Positions 43,022 to 52,367 of a stretch of DNA of 64,000 bases are shown here, one piece after another; the stretch's first letter is position 1, and every line of letters starts with the position of its first letter. The notes beneath the pieces are model-generated. The model did no database searches. It had not been told where the DNA came from and saw only the letters and a list, made by a program, of their open reading frames with translations. Source of the DNA: Sulfitobacter undariae (GTDB taxonomy: Bacteria > Pseudomonadota > Alphaproteobacteria > Rhodobacterales > Rhodobacteraceae); contig NZ_JACIEI010000003.1 in NCBI RefSeq assembly GCF_014196805.1, positions 1 through 64,000 on the forward strand, in the 5' to 3' direction. A program made the position numbers and the translations under genes.

Positions 43022-44838
43022 GCTTCCATGGCCTCCAACTCATCAATCATGCCGGAAATCATCGACAGACCTTTGTCCCAGAAGGCAGGGTCACTTGCAT
43101 CCAAACCAAAGGGGGCAAGCAGCTCTTTATGGTGTTTGGAGCCGCCTGCTTTGAGCATGTCGAAGTATTTGTCCTCAAAACCCTCGTTGCCTTCGGCATA
43201 GACGGCATAGAGCGCGTTCACCAAGCCGTCACCAAAGGCGTAGGCGTAGACGTAGAAAGGGGAGTGGATGAAGTGGGGGATATAGGCCCAAAAGGTCTCA
43301 TACCCGTCCATGAATTCAAATTCTGGCCCCAAGCTCTCGTCTTGGACGGACATCCACAGTGCGTTGATGTCATCCGGAGTCAGCTCTCCACCCCTGCGTG
43401 CGGCGTGTAGTTTGCATTCAAAGTCATAAAACGCGATCTGACGAACAACCGTGTTGATCATGTCTTCGACTTTGCCCGCCAGAAGGATACGGCGCTCTGA
43501 TTTGGTTTTGGCGTTCTCCAGCATCTTGCGGAAAGTCAGCATTTCACCAAATACGGAGGCAGTTTCGGCCAGTGTGAGCGGAGTAGAAGACAGCATCTCG
43601 CCCTGACCTGCGGCCAGCACTTGGTGGACGCCGTGGCCCAACTCATGCGCCAAGGTCATCACGTCACGCGGCTTGCCCAAATAGTTGAGCATCACATAGG
43701 GGTGCACATCGGTCACGGTGGGGTGGGCGAAGGCGCCGGGGGCTTTGCCGGGTTTCACACCTGCGTCGATCCAGCCTTTGGTGAAAAACGGCTTGGCCAA
43801 TTCGCCCATACGCGGATCAAAGGCGGTATAGGCATCCATCACCATTTTTTCGGCGGTTGGCCAATCAACGATCTTGGGGTCTTCCATGGGCAGGGGCGCA
43901 TTGCGATCCCAAACCTGCATCGTGTCCAAACCAAGCCATTTCTTTTTCAGGGCATAATAGCGGTGCGACAGCTTTGGATAGGCTTTTACAACGGCATCGC
44001 GCAACGCCTCGACAACTTCGGGCTCTACCTGATTGCTCAGGTGGCGGCCTGTCTGGGCTGTCTCCATGCCGCGCCAGCGGTCCATGATTTCCTTTTCCTT
44101 GGCTTGGGTGTTGTGCACCCGCGCAAAGGTTTTGATGTTTTCGCCAAACACATCCGCCAACTCGCGGGCACCTGCTTCGCGGACATCACGGTCAGGGTCT
44201 GTCATCAAGTTCAGGGTGCCCTCAATGCCTAGTGTTTCGCCGTTCACGTCAAACTTGAGACCTGCGATGGTTTCGTCAAACAGGCGCTCCCATGCATCAC
44301 CCACGACGCCCATATCGTGCAGGAATTTCTCCATCTCATCCGACAATTGATAAGGCTTCATGGCGCGGATGCGGTCAAAGATCGGTTTATATCGCGCAAG
44401 GTCGGCGTTTTTGGCCAGCAACCCGTCGAGGAATTCATCCTCAAGGGTGTTTAGCTCTAAGGTAAAGAAAACAAGTGGGGTGGTGAAATTTGTAATCTTT
44501 TCTTGCACATCCGACATGAACTTCGCGCGGCCTGAATCGGTGGTGACTTGGTAGTACCGCAGACCCGCGTAGGACATGATACGCCCTGCGATCTGGTTGA
44601 TCTTTTCGTTGCGTAGCACACAATCCAACAGACCAGCAGCGTCCAGCGTGCTCAGCTTGCCTTCATAGTCATTCGCAAAGCTGGCGCAGGCTTGCTCTAG
44701 CCAGTCGAGGTCGCGTTTCAGCTCGGGTGCGTCTTCACCTGTGTATAGATCATTGAGGTTCCACTCGGGCAGATCACCAAAAGGAGATTGGCCGCTGGGC
44801 GCGTTGGCATCGTGAACGGGGTATGGCAGGTGAAACAT
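43018..44838 (-). CDS. pepF: M3-family oligoendopeptidase (PepF type)
   Basis: The 606-residue cytoplasmic zinc peptidase has HELGHGVH at residues 398-405 (His398, Glu399, His402) in the M3 motif. A helix-rich N-terminal domain (about 1-200) includes PEWNLNDLYTGEDAPELKRDL, typical of PepF. It degrades peptides of about 6-20 residues. The C-terminal region has FVYAYAFGDGLVNALYAVY. It is coupled to the following small gene. Confidence 0.94.
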   Translation of the reverse strand: MFHLPYPVHDANAPSGQSPFGDLPEWNLNDLYTGEDAPELKRDLDWLEQACASFANDYEGKLSTLDAAGLLDCVLRNEKINQIAGRIMSYAGLRYYQVTTDSGRAKFMSDVQEKITNFTTPLVFFTLELNTLEDEFLDGLLAKNADLARYKPIFDRIRAMKPYQLSDEMEKFLHDMGVVGDAWERLFDETIAGLKFDVNGETLGIEGTLNLMTDPDRDVREAGARELADVFGENIKTFARVHNTQAKEKEIMDRWRGMETAQTGRHLSNQVEPEVVEALRDAVVKAYPKLSHRYYALKKKWLGLDTMQVWDRNAPLPMEDPKIVDWPTAEKMVMDAYTAFDPRMGELAKPFFTKGWIDAGVKPGKAPGAFAHPTVTDVHPYVMLNYLGKPRDVMTLAHELGHGVHQVLAAGQGEMLSSTPLTLAETASVFGEMLTFRKMLENAKTKSERRILLAGKVEDMINTVVRQIAFYDFECKLHAARRGGELTPDDINALWMSVQDESLGPEFEFMDGYETFWAYIPHFIHSPFYVYAYAFGDGLVNALYAVYAEGNEGFEDKYFDMLKAGGSKHHKELLAPFGLDASDPAFWDKGLSMISGMIDELEAMEA

Positions 44839-45201
44839 GGGCTATCCTTTGATCGTTTGCATCATAGGTAGGCATGGCGTGCGCGAGGGGCAAGACGTGA
44901 TACGGGCCACGAAGGGGATAATCCTAGGCGCAGCGCCTGCTGACTATCGGGTGGCGTGGATTTAGCATGGGGGTTTTATGCCCAAAAATCGAATCTCATT
45001 GAGGAGAACGTTGATTTTTTGACGTAATTATTGACGCTGCTTATGGAATGTCGAGTAAAGTGAGGAGTGTGCTTTAATCTATTGGTATCGTTGTTAATTG
45101 TTTATAAACATGTTCGATGTGGAGTTGGGTGGTGCTTGTTCATAATGTGGATTAAGTTTAACGGCTACTAAATTGATATTATGCCTAAAAAGACAGTTGC
45201 G
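44839..45201. other. AT-rich intergenic region before pepF
   Basis: No gene is convincing in these 363 bases. From about 44970 to 45190 the base composition is markedly richer in A and T than the flanks, with TTTGACGTAATTATTGACG and GTTAATTGTTTATAAAC stretches. It must hold the pepF promoter. It may also be a nucleoid-protein binding region or a remnant of transferred DNA. No repeats or tRNA fragments were seen. Confidence 0.55.
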
Positions 45202-46149
45202 CTAATACTTCTTGATGTTGAGGAATAAAGCGCAGATTTCATCAAACACACGTGTTCGGATGGCGGGCGTCTCGAGAAGAATTTCGTGTTCGCCGCCTTC
45301 CACAATGTGAAGCTGTCCGCCATTCCAGTTTTCCATTCGGGCGTGGACCCGTGGTACATCAACGATCCGTTCATTGCTGCCGACATAGGCTGCACAGGGT
45401 AGGTTTGGCACGGCCCGCAAAGACAGGTGCCGGGTTTCGGCAAGTGCCTCGCGCAGCCAAGTATAGCTGGGCCCGCCCAGTTTTAAGTCGGGATGTGCGG
45501 TCAGTTGATCGCGCATCATGTCGTACATTTCTTCGTCTGTGGTCAGCGTATTGTCGTCAAAGGGGGCGCTGAGCACATAAGGGGTGGAGATGGTGCTGGG
45601 AAGCAATCGGTGCCCTTGGTTGAAGTGGGGCATGAGGGTGCTCAGGGCGCGCGCAGGCAGCCGCATCAGGGGCGAGATGTTGATCCCCCACATCGGGCCA
45701 GTAAAGGCCGCAGCCTGAACCGTTATGCCCTCAATGACGGCGCGCAACCCGATGCAGCCGCCCATCGAGTGGGCCAATAGAAAATAGGGGCGCGGCAGAT
45801 TCAGGCTGCGCGCCACACGCATCATTGCGGCCACGTCTTTTTGGTAGTCGGTAAAATGTTCGACGTGGCCGGTAAGTGGGTCATCAAGGAGGCGATCAGC
45901 CAAACCTTGTCCGCGCCAATCGATGGCGATTGAGGCGAGGCCGCGTGCCGCTAGTTCTGCCGCCGCGCCCCCGTATTTTTCAATGTATTCAGTACGACCA
46001 GGGAAAATCAGGACTGTGCCACGCGCCCCCTTTTTATCCCAAACGCCCAGCCGGACCCGAACACCGTCCGAGGTTTCCGCCCAATAGGCTGTTGCCGGAT
46101 CAGGGCCGGGGTGGATATCGGTGAAAAGGGGCGCGGGCGTCAGGGTCAT
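45202..46149 (-). CDS. Alpha/beta hydrolase (PldB-like lysophospholipase)
   Basis: The 315-residue protein has the nucleophile elbow AHSMGG (Ser near 130), the oxyanion/acid segments FPGRTEYIEKYGG and AIDWRGQGLADR, and the catalytic His in GGEHEILLET near the C-terminus. The order corresponds to PldB/monoacylglycerol-lipase-type Hydrolase_4 enzymes. There is no signal peptide. Substrate is inferred from family only. Confidence 0.88.
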   Translation of the reverse strand: MTLTPAPLFTDIHPGPDPATAYWAETSDGVRVRLGVWDKKGARGTVLIFPGRTEYIEKYGGAAAELAARGLASIAIDWRGQGLADRLLDDPLTGHVEHFTDYQKDVAAMMRVARSLNLPRPYFLLAHSMGGCIGLRAVIEGITVQAAAFTGPMWGINISPLMRLPARALSTLMPHFNQGHRLLPSTISTPYVLSAPFDDNTLTTDEEMYDMMRDQLTAHPDLKLGGPSYTWLREALAETRHLSLRAVPNLPCAAYVGSNERIVDVPRVHARMENWNGGQLHIVEGGEHEILLETPAIRTRVFDEICALFLNIKKY

Positions 46150-46162
46150 GCGATCATTGAGA

Positions 46163-46453
46163 TTATGCTAGCGTCGAGGCGAGCTTCATAGCCATGCCCA
46201 TATCGCCATCGATCTTCAATTTTCCTGTCATGAATGCAGACGTCGGGTTTGTGTCGCCGTTCATCATGCCTTGGAAGGTGTCAGTATCTGCGGTGAGGGT
46301 GACATCCGCCTCTTCGTCGCCTGCGCGTACGCCGCTGTCGTCAACCATGATGCAGCCTTCGCCTTCGATTTCGAATTTGACGGTGCCGCCAATTTCAACA
46401 TCAGACATCTTTGTAGAGAGTTGGTTTACCGCTTCGTTAATTACTTCGCTCAT
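46163..46453 (-). CDS. SCP2 sterol-carrier-like protein
   Basis: The start is ATG 46453, preceded by AAGGGCT; a longer frame to 46507 has no family sequence. The 96-residue product has the SCP2 fold: GGTVKFEIEGEG, then ADVTLTADTDTFQGMMNGDTNPTSAFMTGKLKIDGDMGMAMKL. Such proteins bind lipids or acyl-CoA. It is divergent from the TPR gene. Its partner is not visible. Confidence 0.92.
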   Translation of the reverse strand: MSEVINEAVNQLSTKMSDVEIGGTVKFEIEGEGCIMVDDSGVRAGDEEADVTLTADTDTFQGMMNGDTNPTSAFMTGKLKIDGDMGMAMKLASTLA

Positions 46454-46527
46454 TTTTAGCCCTTTTTTGGCAAATGGTGATGGACCTACTGGAATTTGGT
46501 CCATCACCTGTTACATTCACTTTTGTT

Positions 46528-47085
46528 ATGCTTATAAAAATCGTCAACCTCAAACATACCGTCGCGGCAGTTGGTGCAGTTGTGTTGCTCAGTAACCCTG
46601 TGTTTGCACAGGATCGACTGGATGAATTGCTGGAAACGCTACGTACGTCTCCTGCCGAGCAAGCGCGCGCGGCGGAACGCGATGTTGAGCGGGAGTGGTC
46701 GCGCTCGGGGTCGGCAGCGATGGATTTGTTGCTCAAGCGGGGGCGTGATGCGCTTGCTGTGGGGGAATTCGCCGAAGCGATAGATCACTTTACTGCGCTC
46801 ACTGATCACGCGCCAGAGTTTGCCGAAGGATTTCACGCCCGCGCAACCGCCTATTACCGGGCTGATCTATATGGTCCTGCTTTGGCTGATTTGGAAAGAG
46901 CGCTTGAACTTAATCCAAGTAACTTCAATGCGATATACGGCCTTGCTGTCATGTTCGAGGACCTGAAAGACACGCGCCGTGCCGCAGATCTTTACCGCCG
47001 TGTTCTGGCGCTAAACCCGCATCATGAGGGCGCTGAAAAAGCCCTTGAGAAACTGAAGTCCGAAGGTATCGGGCGTACCCTCTAA
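46528..47085 (+). CDS. Periplasmic TPR protein
   Basis: The start is ATG 46528, which gives a signal peptide (MLIKIVNLKHTVAAVGAVVLL...FAQ). The mature 160 residues contain three or so TPR units (GRDALAVGEFAEAIDHFTALTDHAP; AYYRADLYGPALADLERALELNPSN; AVMFEDLKDTRRAADLYRRVLALNPH). It may scaffold an envelope complex. No partner is evident. It is 19 bases upstream of the helicase gene and likely in one transcript. Confidence 0.85.
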   Translation: MLIKIVNLKHTVAAVGAVVLLSNPVFAQDRLDELLETLRTSPAEQARAAERDVEREWSRSGSAAMDLLLKRGRDALAVGEFAEAIDHFTALTDHAPEFAEGFHARATAYYRADLYGPALADLERALELNPSNFNAIYGLAVMFEDLKDTRRAADLYRRVLALNPHHEGAEKALEKLKSEGIGRTL

Positions 47086-47104
47086 TAGTGGTGAGGAATT
47101 TGCG

Positions 47105-49918
47105 GTGAATACGCAAGGCAGGGTTGTGGCCGTATTAGGCCCGACCAATACGGGTAAAACCACTTATGCAATCGAGCGGATGTTGGGGCATCGGACAGGG
47201 ATCATTGGTTTGCCTTTGCGCCTTTTGGCACGTGAGGTCTATGACCGCATTGTCGCTGTGCGCGGTCCCTCGGTCGTGGCGCTGATTACAGGTGAAGAGC
47301 GGATCGTACCGCCGCGTGCCCAGTTCTGGGTCTGCACGGTTGAGGCGATGCCCGAAGGCATGGGCGCAGATTTCGTGGCCGTGGATGAAATTCAACTTTG
47401 CGCAGATCCCGAACGGGGCCATGTGTTTACAGATCGGCTTTTGCGCGCCCGTGGCCTGCATGAGACGTTGTTTATGGGCGCGGATACCATGCGCGGTACG
47501 ATTGCGGCGCTGGTTCCCGAGGCACAATTTGTTCACCGCGATAGAATGTCTGAATTGACCTATGGAGGTCAGAAAAAGATAAGCAGAATGCGCCCGCGCA
47601 GTGCAATAGTCGGATTTTCTGTTGAGAATGTATATGCCATTGCCGAGCTGATCCGTCGCCAAAAGGGCGGCGCAGCCGTGGTTATGGGGGCGCTAAGCCC
47701 GCGTACACGCAATGCGCAGGTCGAGATGTACCAAAACGGTGAGGTGGATTATCTTGTGGCGACGGATGCCATCGGTATGGGCCTTAATCTGGACGTGGAT
47801 CATGTTGCCTTTAGCAGCCTGAGCAAATTCGACGGGCGGCGGATGCGGCCACTTGCGCCAAATGAGCTGGCGCAGATTGCGGGTCGGGCAGGGCGTGGCA
47901 TGAAGAATGGCACGTTCGGGGTGACAGGGGATGCGCCGCCGTTGGACGATGCTGTGGCACGGGCGATCATGGATCACCAATTTACACCGCAGAATAAAAT
48001 CAACTGGCGTAATCCGCGTTTACAATTTGGCACAATTGCCAGCCTGATCAAATCGTTGGAGCAAGCGCCCGATCATGAACGGCTTGTGCGGGCTCGCGAA
48101 GCGGATGATCTGCGGGCGCTGAAGGCATTGAGTGGCGATGCCGAGGTTGCAGCGCGGGCAACTGACGGGCAGTCGGTCAAATTATTGTGGGATGTTTGCC
48201 GAATCCCTGATTTTCGCGGGATCAGCCACGCCGAACATGCAAACCTGCTGGAAATCATCTATAATCACCTGCACCAGCGCGGAAACATCCCTGATGACTG
48301 GCTGGCGCGACAAATAAAGCTCATTGATCGAACCGATGGGGACATTGATGCGTTATCAAAGAGACTGGCGTTTATTCGAACCTGGACATACGTTACCCAG
48401 CGCAAAGGTTGGACAAATGACGAAAACCATTGGCGCGGGCAAGCGCGTGCCGTAGAAGACAGACTGTCGGATGCTCTCCACGAGCGTTTGACCCAAAGAT
48501 TTGTAGATCGGCGTACATCTGTATTGTTACGCCGGCTAGGACAGAAGGAAGCCATGGTGGCCGAAGTTAATAGCGATACCGGTGAAGTAACCGTTGAAGG
48601 CGAATTTGTAGGCAAGCTGGACGGTTTCCGTTTCCGCGCAGACAAAGGGGCCGGAACGGCAGAAACGAAAACGATCAAGACAGCTGCTTTGCAAGCGCTG
48701 GCACCGCAGTTTCACCTGCGTGCGGATCGTTTCTATAATGCACCGGACACGGAGATCGATTTCACCGAGCAAGGTGGCCTCATGTGGGGCAGTTCTGCTG
48801 TGGGCAAACTCGTGGCTGGGGCTGATGGCCTCAAGCCGCAAGTCGAAGTATTTGTGGATGATGTGGCAGGGCCAGAGGTTGCACAGAAGGTGCAGCGCCG
48901 CTTGCAGCATTTCATTGACCGCAAAATCGCGGCGTTGTTCGAGCCGCTGATCGCGCTTCAAAAAGACGAAGCGCTGACAGGTTTGGCCCGTGGCTTTGCC
49001 TTCCGTCTGGTTGAGGGCTTTGGCCTGCTGCCGCGTGCGGATATTGCTGAAGAAGTAAAAGCACTGGATCAGGATGCACGTGGCGCGCTGCGCAAACATG
49101 GCATCCGTTTTGGCCAGTTCACGATCTTCCTGCCGCTGTTGTTGAAGCCAGCACCCACGCGGTTGCGTCTGGTCTTGTGGTCTTTGACCAAAGGTTTGGC
49201 TGAATTCCCCGAATCACCTCCTCCGGGCATGGTGACAATTCCCGTTGATGCCAGCGCACCTGCTGGCGCTGACACAATGTCTGGCTACCGCAATGCCGGC
49301 ACCCGTGCGATCCGCATCGATATGTTGGAGCGTCTGGCGGATATGCTGCGCTCCGAAGATTCGCGCAGCGGGTTTGAGGCGAAAGCAGATATGCTGTCGA
49401 TTTCTGGCACGACGTTGGAGCAGTTCGCTGATCTGATGAAGGGTCTGGGCTATAACGCCGAAGCTGGCTCACGCGCCAAAGTGAAAGCCGTGACTGCCGT
49501 TGTACCAGAGGCGGCCACGCAAACCGCTGAAGACACGCCTGTGATGGATGTTGCGGATACGCCTGCTGAGGGTGCGATTGTAGATACTGATGCACAGCCT
49601 ACAGAAGAAGCGCCAATTGCTGCGATGTCTGAAACAGAGACACCTGTTGGTGAAGCAGCAGATGCCGAGGTGAAAGAAGTAGAAATGGAAACATTCTACA
49701 CCTTCACATGGGCGCGTGCGCCACGCCGTCAGCCTGCTGGCGGTGACCGTCCTAAGGGCAAAGGCAGACCTGCGCCGCGCGGTAAAAAGCCTGCGCGTGA
49801 CGGTGGTAAAGGCAACAAGAGCCAGAATTTCTCGGCGCGTCCACCAAAGGCCGAGAAAAAGATCGATCCCGATAACCCGTTTGCTGCGGCTCTGATGGGC
49901 CTCAAAACAGACAAGTGA
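47105..49918 (+). CDS. Suv3-like superfamily II helicase
   Basis: The 937-residue GTG-started protein has helicase motif I GPTNTGKT (residues 12-19), motif II DEIQLCAD, GADTMRGT (motif III) and the C-terminal helicase domain with QIAGRAGRG (motif VI, about residue 260). It resembles mitochondrial Suv3 RNA helicases, which work with PNPase. Residues 790-860 are acidic and Ala/Thr/Glu-rich, followed by a basic Gly/Lys/Arg-rich tail that probably binds RNA. It is translationally coupled to hslR (GTGA overlap) and is part of a conserved helicase-hslR-fdxA-carD block. Confidence 0.9.
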   Translation: MNTQGRVVAVLGPTNTGKTTYAIERMLGHRTGIIGLPLRLLAREVYDRIVAVRGPSVVALITGEERIVPPRAQFWVCTVEAMPEGMGADFVAVDEIQLCADPERGHVFTDRLLRARGLHETLFMGADTMRGTIAALVPEAQFVHRDRMSELTYGGQKKISRMRPRSAIVGFSVENVYAIAELIRRQKGGAAVVMGALSPRTRNAQVEMYQNGEVDYLVATDAIGMGLNLDVDHVAFSSLSKFDGRRMRPLAPNELAQIAGRAGRGMKNGTFGVTGDAPPLDDAVARAIMDHQFTPQNKINWRNPRLQFGTIASLIKSLEQAPDHERLVRAREADDLRALKALSGDAEVAARATDGQSVKLLWDVCRIPDFRGISHAEHANLLEIIYNHLHQRGNIPDDWLARQIKLIDRTDGDIDALSKRLAFIRTWTYVTQRKGWTNDENHWRGQARAVEDRLSDALHERLTQRFVDRRTSVLLRRLGQKEAMVAEVNSDTGEVTVEGEFVGKLDGFRFRADKGAGTAETKTIKTAALQALAPQFHLRADRFYNAPDTEIDFTEQGGLMWGSSAVGKLVAGADGLKPQVEVFVDDVAGPEVAQKVQRRLQHFIDRKIAALFEPLIALQKDEALTGLARGFAFRLVEGFGLLPRADIAEEVKALDQDARGALRKHGIRFGQFTIFLPLLLKPAPTRLRLVLWSLTKGLAEFPESPPPGMVTIPVDASAPAGADTMSGYRNAGTRAIRIDMLERLADMLRSEDSRSGFEAKADMLSISGTTLEQFADLMKGLGYNAEAGSRAKVKAVTAVVPEAATQTAEDTPVMDVADTPAEGAIVDTDAQPTEEAPIAAMSETETPVGEAADAEVKEVEMETFYTFTWARAPRRQPAGGDRPKGKGRPAPRGKKPARDGGKGNKSQNFSARPPKAEKKIDPDNPFAAALMGLKTDK

Positions 49919-50304
49919 GCGATCAACCTGCGGAGAAGCTGCGCCTCGACAAGTGGTTGTGGTTCGCACGGTTCTTTAAAACACGCACTCTGGCGGCAAG
50001 CGTTGTCGCCGGAGGAGCAGTCCGCATCAACGGCACCCCCGCATCCAAACGCAGTACAACGATCTCTGCTGGTGATGTTCTGACCTTTTCAAAAGACGAT
50101 CATATTCGCGTGATCCGCGTAGAAGAATGCGGCACAAGGCGTGGTCCGGCCCCCGAAGCCCAAGCACTTTATACGGATATGGCCCCGCCCGTGCGCAAAC
50201 CGAAGGACTTTGTTCCTGTAAACCCAGCGTTTGAGGGAAAAGGTCGTCCAACCAAGCGTGACCGCCGACAGCTTGATCTTTCTAAGGCGCGCCACCTTGA
50301 ATGA
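49915..50304 (+). CDS. hslR: S4-domain RNA-binding protein, Hsp15 family
   Basis: The 129-residue protein starts with an S4 domain (about 10-70: LRLDKWLWFARFFKTRTLAASVVAGGAVRINGTPASK). HslR recycles stalled 50S subunits bearing peptidyl-tRNA. A basic C-terminal tail (GRPTKRDRRQLDLSKARH) follows. It is coupled to the helicase by GTGA. Confidence 0.92.
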   Translation: MSDQPAEKLRLDKWLWFARFFKTRTLAASVVAGGAVRINGTPASKRSTTISAGDVLTFSKDDHIRVIRVEECGTRRGPAPEAQALYTDMAPPVRKPKDFVPVNPAFEGKGRPTKRDRRQLDLSKARHLE

Positions 50305-50358
50305 TTGCAGTAGCTGATCTAGCTAGAGCCTATTCCACCCATACAGAGACATTCTTCC

Positions 50359-50694
50359 ATGACCTATATCGTGAACGACGCCTGCATCGCCTGTAAATTC
50401 ACCGACTGTGTAGAAGTATGCCCTGTGGATTGTTTCTATGAGGGTGAGAATACGTTGGTGATCCATCCTGATGAATGTATCGACTGTGGCGTTTGTGAGC
50501 CTGAATGCCCCGCTGATGCGATCCGTCCCGATACAGAGCCGGACATGGAAAAATGGGTTGAATTCAACCGCAAGTATTCCGAGCTGTGGCCGGTGATCAT
50601 CAGTAAGAAAGACCCGCTGCCCAATGCCGATGAAATGAACGGCAAAGAGGGTAAGATGGATTTATTCTCCGAAGCACCGGGTGAGGGCGGCTGA
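50359..50694 (+). CDS. fdxA: 7Fe ferredoxin FdxA
   Basis: The 111-residue protein starts [26 protein letters not shown] and continues [16 protein letters not shown]. The spacing gives a [3Fe-4S] plus [4Fe-4S] ferredoxin with the Ala-C-K type first cluster. The C-terminal tail ([15 protein letters not shown], then a Gly-rich end) is typical of alphaproteobacterial FdxA. It transfers electrons; the partner is not indicated. It is 55 bases after hslR. Confidence 0.96.
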   Translation: MTYIVNDACIACKFTDCVEVCPVDCFYEGENTLVIHPDECIDCGVCEPECPADAIRPDTEPDMEKWVEFNRKYSELWPVIISKKDPLPNADEMNGKEGKMDLFSEAPGEGG

Positions 50695-50958
50695 GACAGT
50701 CCCCTACCGATTCGGTTTCGATTTAGTAAAAATGAAACATTTCCTATAATTTCGACGTTTTGCTGCCCTTTCGGGGGGGGCGATTTTATGTTATAGTATA
50801 TGCAATGACACTTTGTTTCACATATCCAAACGCCGAACTGCCACGGCGCAACTGACCATTCAAAATTTAACGTAATTCTCTCAGGCTGTGGCCTATCTGA
50901 TTTGCGTGTCTTTGTGCGCCGCCCCTTTGGGCAGCGCCGCTTTAGGAGCCTAAACAGT

Positions 50959-51471
50959 ATGACCAAATCGAAAAAGCTTGATTTCCGCCCCAATGAATTC
51001 GTCGTTTATCCTGCGCATGGCGTAGGCCAGATCGTTTCCGTTGAAGAGCAGGAAGTCGCGGGCATCACGCTGGAACTGTTTGTGATCGCGTTTGAGAAAG
51101 ACAAAATGACTCTGCGCGTGCCCACGCACAAGGCCACGGAAATCGGGATGCGCGCGCTCAGCTCACCTGACGTGATTGCCCATGCCATGAAAACGCTTAA
51201 AGGCAAGGCCAAGGTCAAGCGCGCCATGTGGTCGCGCCGTGCGCAAGAATACGAACAGAAAATCAACTCGGGTGACTTGATCGCCATTGCCGAAGTTGTC
51301 CGCGACCTGCACCGCACCGATGACCAACGTGAGCAGTCTTATTCCGAGCGCCAGTTGTATGAAGCAGCGCTTGAGCGTCTGACACGTGAAGTTGCGGCTG
51401 TTTCTGGCGGCGATGAATTGGCTGCGGCCAAACAGGTTGGTGACGTGCTGGACAGCCGTATCGCTGCCTAA
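50959..51471 (+). CDS. carD: CarD-family transcriptional regulator
   Basis: The start is ATG 50959, with TAGGAG upstream. The 170-residue protein has the CarD/CdnL RNA-polymerase-interacting domain (about 10-65: NEFVVYPAHGVGQIVSVEEQEVAG), then a helical DNA-contact domain (MKTLKGKAKVKRAMWSRRAQEYEQKI). CarD stabilises open promoter complexes. The 264-base gap after fdxA is AT-rich and has its own promoter. A GC-rich terminator follows. Confidence 0.94.
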   Translation: MTKSKKLDFRPNEFVVYPAHGVGQIVSVEEQEVAGITLELFVIAFEKDKMTLRVPTHKATEIGMRALSSPDVIAHAMKTLKGKAKVKRAMWSRRAQEYEQKINSGDLIAIAEVVRDLHRTDDQREQSYSERQLYEAALERLTREVAAVSGGDELAAAKQVGDVLDSRIAA

Positions 51472-51491
51472 GCTTGTTATACAGAATTGAG

Positions 51492-51525
51492 AGCCGCGTC
51501 TGACACCCTCAGGCGCGGCTTTTTC
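51492..51525. terminator. Intrinsic terminator after carD
   Basis: AGCCGCGTCTGA pairs with TCAGGCGCGGCT (one G-U pair) around CACCC, followed by TTTTT. The convergent cobS stop is at 51531, so it may serve both genes. Confidence 0.9.
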
Positions 51526-51530
51526 GTGGG

Positions 51531-52286
51531 TTATAACAACAGGGCGGCGCAGACCATTAGGATTGCGGCTTCGCTGATCTGCTGGGCGGCGCCTAACACA
51601 TCGCCGCTTTGGCCACCGATCTTGCGTTTGGCCAAGTGACCCACGCCAAAGGTGACGCCAGCTGCGATGCTGAGCGCAATAATTCCGGTTTCCCCAAGAC
51701 AGAGCAAGGCGATCACAGCGGCAATGCCACAACTCAGTGCCACGCTGAAAATTGAGGGGCGGCCAACGCTATGGGCCAACCCGTCTTGGCGGGCGTGGGG
51801 CAGGGCGTACATCAACACAGGCATCGTGACACGTGATACTGCGGCGGCGGCGAAAATGGGAAAGAGGCTGTTGTGTTCTAAAAGGGCGGCAATTGCCGTT
51901 AAACGCAACGTGAAAACAGTGAGCAGAGCCAAAACGCCGTAGGTGCCGATCTGGCTGTCGCGCATGATCTCTAACCGTTGGGATGGGATGAACCCTCCCC
52001 AAAAACCGTCAAAGACATCCGCCAGCCCGTCTTCGTGCATGGCTCCCGTGATCATGATCATCATGGCCAATCCCAGCGCTGCGGCTGCGAAAGAGGGTAA
52101 ACCAGTCAAAAGCGCCAGATGTGCGGTCAGCCCGCCCGCTGCGCCCACAGCCAACCCGACCAAGGGATAGGACCAGACTGCTTGCGCCCCATCGGCAAAG
52201 GCAGAGGCGGGCAAGCGAGGAAGCGGCAGCCGCGTAAGAAGCACCGCAGCGAGCCAGATTTGGCGGATCGGGTTCGGTTTATCCAT
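51531..52286 (-). CDS. cobS: Adenosylcobinamide-GDP ribazoletransferase
   Basis: The start is ATG 52286; the frame goes on upstream but shows no family sequence. The 251-residue inner-membrane protein performs the penultimate step of cobalamin assembly. EDGLADVFDGFWGG (about 80-93) is the catalytic Asp-rich motif, and several hydrophobic helices follow (AALGLAMMIMITGAMH, then ALSCGIAAVIALLCLG). It is divergent from cobT with 81 bases between them. Confidence 0.93.
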   Translation of the reverse strand: MDKPNPIRQIWLAAVLLTRLPLPRLPASAFADGAQAVWSYPLVGLAVGAAGGLTAHLALLTGLPSFAAAALGLAMMIMITGAMHEDGLADVFDGFWGGFIPSQRLEIMRDSQIGTYGVLALLTVFTLRLTAIAALLEHNSLFPIFAAAAVSRVTMPVLMYALPHARQDGLAHSVGRPSIFSVALSCGIAAVIALLCLGETGIIALSIAAGVTFGVGHLAKRKIGGQSGDVLGAAQQISEAAILMVCAALLL

Positions 52287-52367
52287 GAGATTTGCCCTTT
52301 CAGCGCTTGTGAGCCGCGCCTTATTGGATAAACAGACCGTAATGAACTGGCAATGAGGGTTTCTAAT

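Noticed and set aside
52287-52367. Cobalamin riboswitch between cobS and cobT
   Set aside because: The 81-base gap is too short and has no B12-box.
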